Assembly: GCA_046590195.1 (NCBI GenBank)
Contig: JBKJTP010000061.1
Coordinates: forward strand, 1 to 14,777
Source: JBKJTP01 sp046590195
GTDB lineage: Bacteria; Bacteroidota; Ignavibacteria; Palsa-1295
Reading direction: 5' to 3'
DNA length: 14,777 nt
The position numbers were made by a program, and so were the translations under genes. Every line of letters starts with the position of its first letter. The stretch's first letter is position 1. Positions 8,064 to 14,631 of this stretch are shown piece by piece. The notes beneath the pieces were generated by a model, which was not told where the DNA came from, did not search any database, and saw only the letters and a program-made list of their open reading frames with translations.

Positions 8064-8926
8064 GCAACTTCCTCCTTTCCTTTAGCCGCTTTTGCGGTTG
8101 AATTCTTTCCTGTATCTTTATAACGATTGGACAGACCTTTTCCTGACATGGCTTCTAGGACCATTTTTCTGAGAGCAGCACGCCCACGAGAGGCGCGTGC
8201 CCAGATAGCGTCCGGCGACTTCCCGAGCATCTCGGCGATCTCGTCAAAACGGTATCCACTATAGATATTAAGGACCAACACTTCGCGCTGTTCATCTGGC
8301 AATTTCTCCAGCGCACGGAGCACGATCTCCTCCTCGTCTGAGGTCTCGCGCTCTTCCTCGAACGGATGCTGATGGTCATCCAGATCGGAAAGAGACGAAT
8401 TGTTCTTCCTGAGCTTGATGACATCCAAACACTTGTTACGCGTAATGCGCATGAGGAATCCGACCGGATTCTCGACCAACGGCGGCTCCTTGCGAAGATC
8501 AATGACCTTCTCCCAGACCTCCTGCGCTACGTCCTGCGCCTGCTCTTCCGAGCCTAGCATTTTGTAGCAGTAAGCGAAGATCCGCTGGTTATGCGCCTTG
8601 AACAGCGTGGTAAAAGCTGCATCGTCACCCGAAAGGAAATCCTTGAACAGGATCGCTTCCGGAGATGCAGGTCCGGCTGAAACCGCATTCTCGGCGATGT
8701 CAGGTGTTGCAAGATGTTCTGCCGCGTCGGCAGTCACAGATGTCTCAGGTAGAAACTCTTCTTTCGTCACGATCTCAGGACGCCCATCAGGGCGGGCTTT
8801 GGATTGGCGATGACCCTTCTCCTCAACAGCCTTGCGCACCGCTCCGCCATTAGAGGCTCCTTGCCAGAACCGCCCCGTAAGGGCTACTTCCGCAGGAATT
8901 GTCATCACATAAGCCTGTTCACTCAT
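8060..8926 (-). CDS. ECF-type RNA polymerase sigma factor with extended N-terminus
   Basis: The sigma core occupies about residues 92-258 of a 288-residue protein. Region 2 spans about 105-175 (FKAHNQRIFAYCYKMLGSEEQAQDVAQEVWEKV, which includes the DVAQEVW signature, then NPVGFLMRITRNKCLDVIK). An acidic linker follows, and region 4 spans about 203-256 (LRALEKLPDEQREVLVLNIYSGYRFDEIAEMLG followed by a helix-turn-helix). There is no region 3, as expected of ECF (group 4) sigma factors. About 90 residues precede region 2 and about 30 basic residues follow region 4, longer than usual. ATG 8926 (MSEQAY) is preferred over the GTG at 9013 because it is an ATG and the upstream 29 codons look noncoding; neither has a Shine-Dalgarno. 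It forms a two-gene operon with the anti-sigma gene and would direct polymerase to stress or envelope promoters. Confidence 0.88.
   Translation of the reverse strand: MSEQAYVMTIPAEVALTGRFWQGASNGGAVRKAVEEKGHRQSKARPDGRPEIVTKEEFLPETSVTADAAEHLATPDIAENAVSAGPASPEAILFKDFLSGDDAAFTTLFKAHNQRIFAYCYKMLGSEEQAQDVAQEVWEKVIDLRKEPPLVENPVGFLMRITRNKCLDVIKLRKNNSSLSDLDDHQHPFEEERETSDEEEIVLRALEKLPDEQREVLVLNIYSGYRFDEIAEMLGKSPDAIWARASRGRAALRKMVLEAMSGKGLSNRYKDTGKNSTAKAAKGKEEVA
8070..8077 (-). promoter_or_regulatory. Strong ribosome binding site for the anti-sigma gene
   Basis: AAGGAGGA on the minus strand lies 6 bases before the anti-sigma ATG and sits inside the last codons of the sigma gene. Most other genes here lack such a sequence, so this points to efficient, coupled synthesis of the inhibitor together with its sigma factor. 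Confidence 0.75.
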
Positions 8927-9025
8927 AAATTCGTTTCGTCTCGAAGACCGTAGCTGCTCTGTCGGTGGCCCGGCCAAGGAATCGGCGAATTCCGCTCCCT
9001 TTGCTCCGTGCACGTTAATAACGAC

Positions 9026-9093
9026 TGGCCTGACCCAGACCTGACCGGGTACATAGAAATAATTGATAATTTTTGAAACATTGGGTCAGGCCA
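9026..9093. repeat. 12-bp inverted repeat pair (GGGTCAGGCC family) in the divergent intergenic region
   Basis: TGGCCTGACCCA at 9026-9037 and its exact reverse complement at 9082-9093 face each other across 44 bases that include the module TGACCGGG (9043-9050). The same two modules, GGCCTGACCC and TGACCGGG, occur near 3007-3027 in another intergenic gap. The pair lies upstream of both the sigma operon and the lipoprotein gene. It could be a dispersed REP-like repeat or an operator. The rest of the 266-base gap (8927-9192) holds no gene I can support. Confidence 0.55.
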
Positions 9094-9192
9094 CCAAGGG
9101 CGGACTCGTTATGATAGTGCTGGCAACGGATAGCGCGTCGGCAACACTTGCTCTGTTTGGTTGTTTACTGCTCAGTTGCTTATCGGCTTCTT

Positions 9193-10314
9193 ATGATCCG
9201 CACTTCAAAATTGTTCGCTGCTCTCCTCCTGCTCACCGGCCTATCGATCGCCTCTTGCGATGACTCGCTGCCGGGCGCACCATTCGCCGTACCGGTGGAT
9301 ACTTTGGCTGGAAGGAACGGAAATATTCTATACTCGAAGCTTTACCCTTTCGAATTTCCTCCACGAGCCGAAGTGCTGAGCGTCGACCCGACCAGCGCCG
9401 GATTCGGCGTAGGCATCGATGCGGACGGCCTAATGCTGTCGAGGCCAGGAGATGGAAGAATCGCATACATCAAGCTGCTTGATATCCTCGGTACGATGGA
9501 GCTCTACACGATCAGTACGAGCGGCTTTGACAAGACCGTGATCGAGACAGAGCTCGATCCGAAGACACATTGGCTCGTGTTCGGATCAGCAGCAATCAGT
9601 CGAGACGGACAGAAGGTGGCTTATGGAGTTGAGGATATCGCGACTGGGCAGACGAGTCTATGGATCATTGTTAGCGGACCTGGGTCTGTTGGACCTCGGC
9701 CAGTAAAGGTCGCAGATAATTTCGCTCAGTCAACAGCACCGTTCTTCTCACCTGATGGAAAGTATTTAGCGTACTTTACTCAGGAGCACGATGGTTTCGA
9801 ACCGATCATTGGTGAAGACGGCTTCGCGATCGCTAACGTCGAAGCTACCCCAGTACATAATCAGCTCTACCAAAGACAATTTGCTATCATGGGAGATGAA
9901 AGCATTGAGTGGTCCCCAAATAGCTCAGAGGTAATGTTTGGCGTAGCCACAGAGCTTTTTACTTATACTTTGGCCAACGGAGATAGATCACTAATTGCAA
10001 CTGCAACTCACGGCGCCTACTCCCCGGATGGTACCAAGATCGTTTATTCTGATGTTGCGGCCGGAAATCAACTCGTTATCAAAGACCTAGTATCAGAAGT
10101 CACGGCCACTCTCACATCGAATGAGGGCTTCTCGGCTTTCTACCCCCAATGGTCTCCCGATGGCAAGTGGATCCTCTATTCGAGCGTGCCCCAAGTAGGC
10201 ACGGGTCAAGAGCTTGCGGAGATCAAAGTTATCGAGATCAGCAACCCATCAAATACGAAGACCGTGGGTAACGAAGCATTACGAGCGTTTTGGCTTCGTA
10301 AGCTTAATCCGTAG
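9193..10314 (+). CDS. Lipoprotein with PD40/WD40-like (TolB-type) beta-propeller repeats
   Basis: The 373-residue protein opens with a lipoprotein signal peptide (MIRTSKLFAALLLLTGLSIASC), with lipobox IASC and lipid-modified Cys22. The ATG at 9193 is chosen for this reason; an in-frame upstream start at 9148 would add 15 residues in front of the signal. The mature part carries repeated PD40-type strands: ISRDGQKVAYG, FSPDGKYLAYF, WSPNSSEVMFG, YSPDGTKIVYS and WSPDGKWILYS. This pattern is shared by the TolB propeller and related periplasmic or outer-membrane lipoproteins. Such propellers bind proteins or glycans; no enzyme motif is visible. It diverges from the sigma/anti-sigma operon and precedes the OmpA-like gene by 104 bases on the same strand, so it may be part of an envelope operon. 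TolB itself would have an N-terminal domain that is absent here. Confidence 0.87.
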   Translation: MIRTSKLFAALLLLTGLSIASCDDSLPGAPFAVPVDTLAGRNGNILYSKLYPFEFPPRAEVLSVDPTSAGFGVGIDADGLMLSRPGDGRIAYIKLLDILGTMELYTISTSGFDKTVIETELDPKTHWLVFGSAAISRDGQKVAYGVEDIATGQTSLWIIVSGPGSVGPRPVKVADNFAQSTAPFFSPDGKYLAYFTQEHDGFEPIIGEDGFAIANVEATPVHNQLYQRQFAIMGDESIEWSPNSSEVMFGVATELFTYTLANGDRSLIATATHGAYSPDGTKIVYSDVAAGNQLVIKDLVSEVTATLTSNEGFSAFYPQWSPDGKWILYSSVPQVGTGQELAEIKVIEISNPSNTKTVGNEALRAFWLRKLNP

Positions 10315-10345
10315 GTTCTTTTTTCTTGGATTGAGCCTCGCAATT

Positions 10346-10393
10346 TCGGTGTTGTACGGCGGCAATTGAGGGCACTGCCCTCCTAATCACCGA
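10346..10393. other. Nested inverted repeat between the lipoprotein and OmpA-like genes
   Basis: The outer arms TCGGTG (10346-10351) and CACCGA (10388-10393) enclose an inner hairpin GAGGGC-ACT-GCCCTC (10368-10382). A competing pairing GGCGGC (10358-10363) with GCCGCC (near 10402-10407) is also possible. There is no T-tract after it, so it is not a classic terminator. It may be a leader structure before the OmpA-like gene, an attenuator-like switch or a degenerate repeat element. Confidence 0.35.
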
Positions 10394-10418
10394 TCACGAA
10401 CGCCGCCCGTTCTTCGTC

Positions 10419-12263
10419 TTGAGGCTCCTACGTCTTTGCTTCCTATTAGCATCACTTGCATGCTACTGCGCTGATCTCCAAGCGCAGGATAGAAGCACGT
10501 ACGGCTTTAACCTCGGATACGAGTTCGGAGTCCCGCTCGACATTTCTCGGGATTCTGGTAAGGTCAATCCTCTGGCTAGTGCCATAGCTGGTACTTCCCT
10601 GAATCACACCGGATGGCTCGGCGCCCGATACATCATTCCAAACGTCACTCAAGACATTCATCTTCGACTTGGCCTCGACTACGGATTGAGCATCGGCCGC
10701 TTTGTTTCAGATTCTTACTTCGACAGTATTGACGTCTTGTTTGGCGGTATAAGCGTCCCTGAAAATGAAAAGATAGCCGAGAAAACATTCACCGTACAGA
10801 GCACAAATCATCTCCTCTCTCCTTCGATCAATTTTGATTGGCAGCCGGGTACAAGTTGGCGATTAGGTATTGGCATCTGGAGCAACATTCGAATTGGTGG
10901 CTCTGCTACTCGCGAGGAAGAGATCATTGATCCAGTCGAGACGAAGAGATTTAACAGTACCGATACTCGAACTCGCGATCTCTTCCCCGAGGCTCCCGTA
11001 GCCTTCACTTACTTCCGCTTTGGTCCATCGATCAGCTCATCATGGAAGATGAGTGCTGGACGCAATCTGGAATTCAGACCCGAGATCTTCGGCAAGCTCG
11101 ATGTCGCTTCAGCAGATGCACTTGGAATTCGTGCATTCAGCTGCGGCATTAGATTTAACTTCATTCTCGATCCAGAGGCCCCTCGCGGGGGTCACGAAAT
11201 TGTAGATGGTAATCGTGATGACCGTGAGCCATCGGAGTTACCCAAGTTCAGCTCTGACGTTCGCATCACAAGTAATGGCGTTAGCCTCGATGAAGCGATC
11301 ACTGCAGAGCCACGCAGCATTCTTTACCGACGCTTCGAGACGATACTCCCTTACATCGAGATCCCAACGATCACCGATCGTCAGAGAGTCGAGCGATTGA
11401 TCGAGCTACTGGGCAAGCGATTGACCGAAGTGCCGGCAACACTTAGCCTTGTACCAACCGCAACAGATCCTACACTTCCCGCAGCCGCGAAAGAATTCGC
11501 AAGTAACATCACAGCATCTGCCACGAAGTATCGCGATGAGAACGGCGCACAGCACGCTGCACCAACATCGATCACAGTACAGCAGCCGGTAAAGCTTCGG
11601 AGTCTGACGAGTTCAGGACTTGCGATCAATTCCGATCAGCCTTCAGTGCTTCGTCCATTAGCAGATCAATGGATCGATAGCCGGTATCAGCTCCCACCGA
11701 TCACCATCGAGCGATTCACTGATTCTCGTGCAGGACTCAGAAGCTGGAATGTGACCGTCCGCCAGGGCAGCCGGATGCTCGCACGCTACTCGAATCTCGA
11801 AGGCAGCACAGACGAGTTGGAGTCTGGCCTCTTCCTGGCGTCGGATCAATCCTCATCGATCGAACCAGTCTATGCTGAGATGACCTCGACTGATCTGGCA
11901 GGACAGACGATCACTGTTTTCGATACGCTTCAGATCCGTAAAGGCCAAGCAGACCCTAGCCGTACAGATAGCACCGTCTATGAGTTTCTGTTCTATCATG
12001 CACCTGCCGCAGGTTCGCTTGGCGATCAGCTCAGCATCTCGAACAAGTTGCTGATGAAAACGCTCAAGGATCAGACAGCGAGCGCCAAAACCCTCGAGAT
12101 CCACTACAGCCCTCGCTCTCAGAAATACGCCTCCGAGATCTTCAACGAGATCAGCGGGCTTTTCTCCGATGACGAGAATGGCCCAGAGATAAGGCTTAAG
12201 GCCTCCCGCGAGGTAGCCGCTCCTTCCGGAATCATGGCCGTTCGGGTCACCCTCTCCTACTGA
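10419..12263 (+). CDS. Outer-membrane protein with beta-barrel N-terminus and divergent OmpA-like C-terminal half
   Basis: The 614-residue protein has a signal peptide (RLLRLCFLLASLACYCADLQAQ) that fixes the TTG at 10419 as the start; no in-frame ATG lies nearby upstream. Residues about 25-250 alternate short Gly/aromatic-rich strands (YGFNLGYEFGV, WLGARYII, LRLGLDYGLSIGRF, SWRLGIGIWSNIRIG, GIRFNFIL), as expected of an outer-membrane barrel. The region from about 300 to 420 resembles an OmpA-type peptidoglycan-binding domain in layout (RRFETILPYIEIP, then a helix RVERLIELLGKRLTEVPATLSLV), but the usual Asp and Arg ligands and the NRRVE-like motif are not recognisable. The last 190 residues look like Ig-like beta structure ending in SGIMAVRVTLSY. 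The function is probably structural or adhesive. It follows the lipoprotein gene and may be cotranscribed with it. Confidence 0.72.
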   Translation: MRLLRLCFLLASLACYCADLQAQDRSTYGFNLGYEFGVPLDISRDSGKVNPLASAIAGTSLNHTGWLGARYIIPNVTQDIHLRLGLDYGLSIGRFVSDSYFDSIDVLFGGISVPENEKIAEKTFTVQSTNHLLSPSINFDWQPGTSWRLGIGIWSNIRIGGSATREEEIIDPVETKRFNSTDTRTRDLFPEAPVAFTYFRFGPSISSSWKMSAGRNLEFRPEIFGKLDVASADALGIRAFSCGIRFNFILDPEAPRGGHEIVDGNRDDREPSELPKFSSDVRITSNGVSLDEAITAEPRSILYRRFETILPYIEIPTITDRQRVERLIELLGKRLTEVPATLSLVPTATDPTLPAAAKEFASNITASATKYRDENGAQHAAPTSITVQQPVKLRSLTSSGLAINSDQPSVLRPLADQWIDSRYQLPPITIERFTDSRAGLRSWNVTVRQGSRMLARYSNLEGSTDELESGLFLASDQSSSIEPVYAEMTSTDLAGQTITVFDTLQIRKGQADPSRTDSTVYEFLFYHAPAAGSLGDQLSISNKLLMKTLKDQTASAKTLEIHYSPRSQKYASEIFNEISGLFSDDENGPEIRLKASREVAAPSGIMAVRVTLSY

Positions 12264-12428
12264 TCCACAATACGCGCTTCAAAAATGCGCTATTAGCTCG
12301 AATTCACACACCAGAAATCGCCCAAGAAAGCCCCCTTTTATAGCTTTCTATTCGGCCCGACAAGCCTCAATGAGAACATGATAATCAAAAGGCGAACCTC
12401 AGTTATGTAGGTTTTGTCTATCTATCGC

Positions 12429-13529
12429 ATGTTCATAACAACTGATCGATTAACCAGGACGGCAGCATCCGCTGACGTCGGGCAGTCGAACAAGGGCTCT
12501 CAGGAGTCCTTCTTCAAAGCCCTCCGGTTGACCGTTGTAGCTGTACTCTTCGTAGTAGGTTCGTTCTTCTCTTTGACTGCTGATACGGCCCAGGCTAGCG
12601 CCTCTGCCAAGACAGCTACCAAAGGAAAGAAAGCACAAGTCACTAAAGCAAATCAGGCTAAAGCCTCCAAAGCTGTGACGAAGGCAAGGACCACAAAGAT
12701 GAAGGCACAGGCAACGAAGGCTAATACAAGAAAGGCAATTGCTGTTAAAGCTCAGTCCTCGAAGGTAAATGCCACCGCTGCAAAGAATGTCAAGGCTAAG
12801 AAGCTTAGCAAGACAAAGCAGTTCACTGACAACATAAAGCGAAGCGCTTCGAAGGCTACGGCCATGGTGAAGAACACCGCGAAGAAAGCTGCACAGAAGT
12901 TCACAGGTAACTTCGCGCTTCTGAATAGGTACAAGCAAGATCTTGCGGTGTACGGTGCTCAGAAACTCGAAAGTTGGTCGAAGAAGATGACCGGTGAGGC
13001 TTCATGGTACGGCACATTTTTTCACGGTAGACTCACGGCTTCTGGCCGACGCTTCAACAAGCACGCGGATATCGCTGCCCATCGTTCGCTCCCTTTTGGT
13101 ACCATCCTCAAGGTTACGAACAAGGATAACGGCAAGTCGGCAATTGTTGAAGTACTCGATCGTGGTCCTTACGTTGGCGATCGTTTGATCGACCTTTCGG
13201 AAGGCACAGCGATGAAGCTTGGCTACATGGGTACCGGTACGGCAAACGTCGAGACCGAGATCCTGAAGATTGGCGACATGAAGTACGAAGTAGCGGCTCC
13301 GCTTACAGCAGCTGAACTTCGCGGTGATGTCATCAAGCACAGCATCGATCTCGCGAGCTTGAATGCGAGCGAATCGACCTACGCGAATTCCATGTTCCTC
13401 GGCTCGACCTCTTTCGGAGCAACGCTCCCAGAGATCAAGACTGAAATGGATGCACTTGCTTCGACAAGCATCACAGACTCTTCGGAGCTCTATGCAATGT
13501 TGAACGAAGAGCGCATCGACCGAGCATAA
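12429..13529 (+). CDS. RlpA-like double-psi beta-barrel protein with Lys/Ala-rich linker
   Basis: The 366-residue protein starts at ATG 12429; a TTG at 12414 would add five residues. Residues 33-57 form a membrane helix or signal peptide (LRLTVVAVLFVVGSFFSL, then DTAQASA as a possible cleavage site). Residues 58-160 are a low-complexity Lys/Ala/Thr-rich basic region. Residues about 187-285 are the DPBB domain of RlpA: GEASWYGTFFHGRLTASG, FNKHADIAAHRSLPFGT, VTNKDNGKSAIVEVLDRGPY and DRLIDLSEGTAMKLG. RlpA proteins are envelope or septal proteins, and some are lytic transglycosylases acting on denuded peptidoglycan. The usual SPOR domain is absent and is replaced by about 80 unassigned residues. 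The start lacks a Shine-Dalgarno. A strong intrinsic terminator follows. Family assignment is firm; enzymatic activity is uncertain. Confidence 0.85.
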   Translation: MFITTDRLTRTAASADVGQSNKGSQESFFKALRLTVVAVLFVVGSFFSLTADTAQASASAKTATKGKKAQVTKANQAKASKAVTKARTTKMKAQATKANTRKAIAVKAQSSKVNATAAKNVKAKKLSKTKQFTDNIKRSASKATAMVKNTAKKAAQKFTGNFALLNRYKQDLAVYGAQKLESWSKKMTGEASWYGTFFHGRLTASGRRFNKHADIAAHRSLPFGTILKVTNKDNGKSAIVEVLDRGPYVGDRLIDLSEGTAMKLGYMGTGTANVETEILKIGDMKYEVAAPLTAAELRGDVIKHSIDLASLNASESTYANSMFLGSTSFGATLPEIKTEMDALASTSITDSSELYAMLNEERIDRA

Positions 13530-13564
13530 GCGACGAGCATAAGCATTTGCTTTAAGCGCCCCAG

Positions 13565-13595
13565 AAGGGCTCCCATACGGGAGCCCTTTTTTTTA
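13565..13595 (+). terminator. Intrinsic terminator of the RlpA-like gene
   Basis: A GC-rich hairpin with stem GGGCTCCC (13567-13574), loop ATAC and stem GGGAGCCC (13579-13586), extendable by two A-T pairs, is followed at once by a run of T residues to about 13594. It lies 38 bases past the stop codon and is the clearest rho-independent terminator in the window. Confidence 0.93.
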
Positions 13596-13611
13596 TGCGC
13601 CGCGCGTTCTC

Positions 13612-13777
13612 CCGTAGGGCCACTCGGAAGAGTGGCCGAGATGCGGGCTGCGCACTTGTCGATCGCATACATCTCATGCGGGAAACGTGATTGAAAATTT
13701 CGTCTCACGCACTTACTTCGGATGTGACTTCAAACATGTTTCCCGCTTTTCGGCCACTCTTCCGAGTGGCCCTACGG
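13612..13777. repeat. REPIN-like element 1: inverted REP doublet with GTAG heads
   Basis: Arms 13612-13639 and 13750-13777 are perfect 28-bp inverted repeats. Each arm reads CC-GTAG-GGCCACTC-GGAA-GAGTGGCC-GA, a GTAG head followed by an 8-bp hairpin with a 4-base loop. Inside lies a second imperfect inverted repeat (13678-13695 with 13729-13746, 16 of 18 pairs, GCGGGAAAC as core). This matches REP doublets (REPINs) mobilised in trans by TnpA-REP (RAYT) Y1 transposases. It fills the gap between the RlpA terminator and the convergent gene's stop. No transposase is encoded in the window. Confidence 0.8.
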
Positions 13778-13792
13778 AAATTGGCGCCCTGC

Positions 13793-14584
13793 TCACGCTA
13801 CATCCGCGTAGGCTAACTCCTTATTTTTCAACGAAACTCGTTGCGCGGGATCGAGCCATGAATCCTCTTCGTCAACGCTATCCTCATCGAGGAAGCTCTC
13901 CTCATCACGTTCGTCAGAGTATTCGGCGATGACTTCCTCCGCCTCAGCCTCCTCCTCGAGTCCGGTTTCTAGCTCGGCTGTTACTTCCTCCTCAAGCTGA
14001 TTCTCCTTCGCGAAGTCTTCAGCTATCGCCGTTTCTTGCTGGATCTGATCAAAGCTGAGCTCCGACGATTGCTTCTTGAGAGATGCGCCGACCTCCACAA
14101 TATTGCTCGCAGCAAAACGAAGCGAGCCATTGACGCCATAATATCCTGGCTTGCATTGCATGAACAGCACAATGCGGATCTGGAACATGTTGCGAACGCG
14201 CCGCAGCCATTGTCCGAGTTCTACACGATGCCGCTGCGTGAGCGCTGCGAACTCGAAGCTATTGATCACGAGCGCGCCCACTTGCTTTGTCGAGATGATG
14301 TGCTCAAGCGTTTCGAGCCGCTCCATGAAGCTCGATTCGAGCCAGGTCATGTAGAGCAAACGCGGGCGGCGGCTGGCAAACTTGTGCAGTACACGTTCGA
14401 AGGAGCGATGATCTATCAGTGTATTGACGTAGAGCACGTGTTGCTCTTTCGGGAGATACTTCACGGTATCGAATGCGAGCTTAGCAGATTCATTGATCGT
14501 GTCATGTTCGTTGCCGCCATAGATGACGTCGAGTGCGCGAGGAGTGTGTTGAGCTGCGAGGGGATGCAGGAGAGTTGCTTTCAT
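13793..14584 (-). CDS. RecA-fold-like protein lacking the P-loop, with strongly acidic tail
   Basis: I do not recognise a named family, but the first 170 residues follow the order of a RecA core. VIYGGNEHDTINESAKLAFD (20-39) sits where RecA has EIYGPESSGKTT. VLYVNTLID (50-58) sits at the strand with the catalytic Glu, GALVINSFEF (103-112) at the Walker B strand, a helix rich in Arg (118-131) follows, and then RIVLFMQ (137-143) matches the RecA VIFINQ strand. The Walker A Lys/Thr are absent and the Walker B Asp is Asn, so ATP hydrolysis is unlikely. Residues 189-245 are acidic, 28 of 57 being Asp or Glu. The length is 263 residues and there is no signal peptide or membrane segment, so it is cytoplasmic. 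The ATG at 14584 is used; no Shine-Dalgarno is visible. It stands alone between two repeat elements. A DNA-repair or RecA-regulating role is a guess from the fold only. Confidence 0.7.
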   Translation of the reverse strand: MKATLLHPLAAQHTPRALDVIYGGNEHDTINESAKLAFDTVKYLPKEQHVLYVNTLIDHRSFERVLHKFASRRPRLLYMTWLESSFMERLETLEHIISTKQVGALVINSFEFAALTQRHRVELGQWLRRVRNMFQIRIVLFMQCKPGYYGVNGSLRFAASNIVEVGASLKKQSSELSFDQIQQETAIAEDFAKENQLEEEVTAELETGLEEEAEAEEVIAEYSDERDEESFLDEDSVDEEDSWLDPAQRVSLKNKELAYADVA

Positions 14585-14631
14585 AGGTGGGATGTATTGA
14601 TTGTGTTCGAAGCGACGGACGCCGCTATCAT

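Noticed and set aside
12325..12349. AGAAAGC/GCTTTCT hairpin after the OmpA-like gene as a terminator
   Set aside because: The stem is only 7 bp and AT-leaning, its T-run lies in the loop instead of after the stem, and no U-tract follows.
12400..12420. TAGGTTTTG as a Bacteroidota-type -7 promoter element before the RlpA-like gene
   Set aside because: It fits TAnnTTTG only with one extra T, and no matching -33 element was found at the proper distance.
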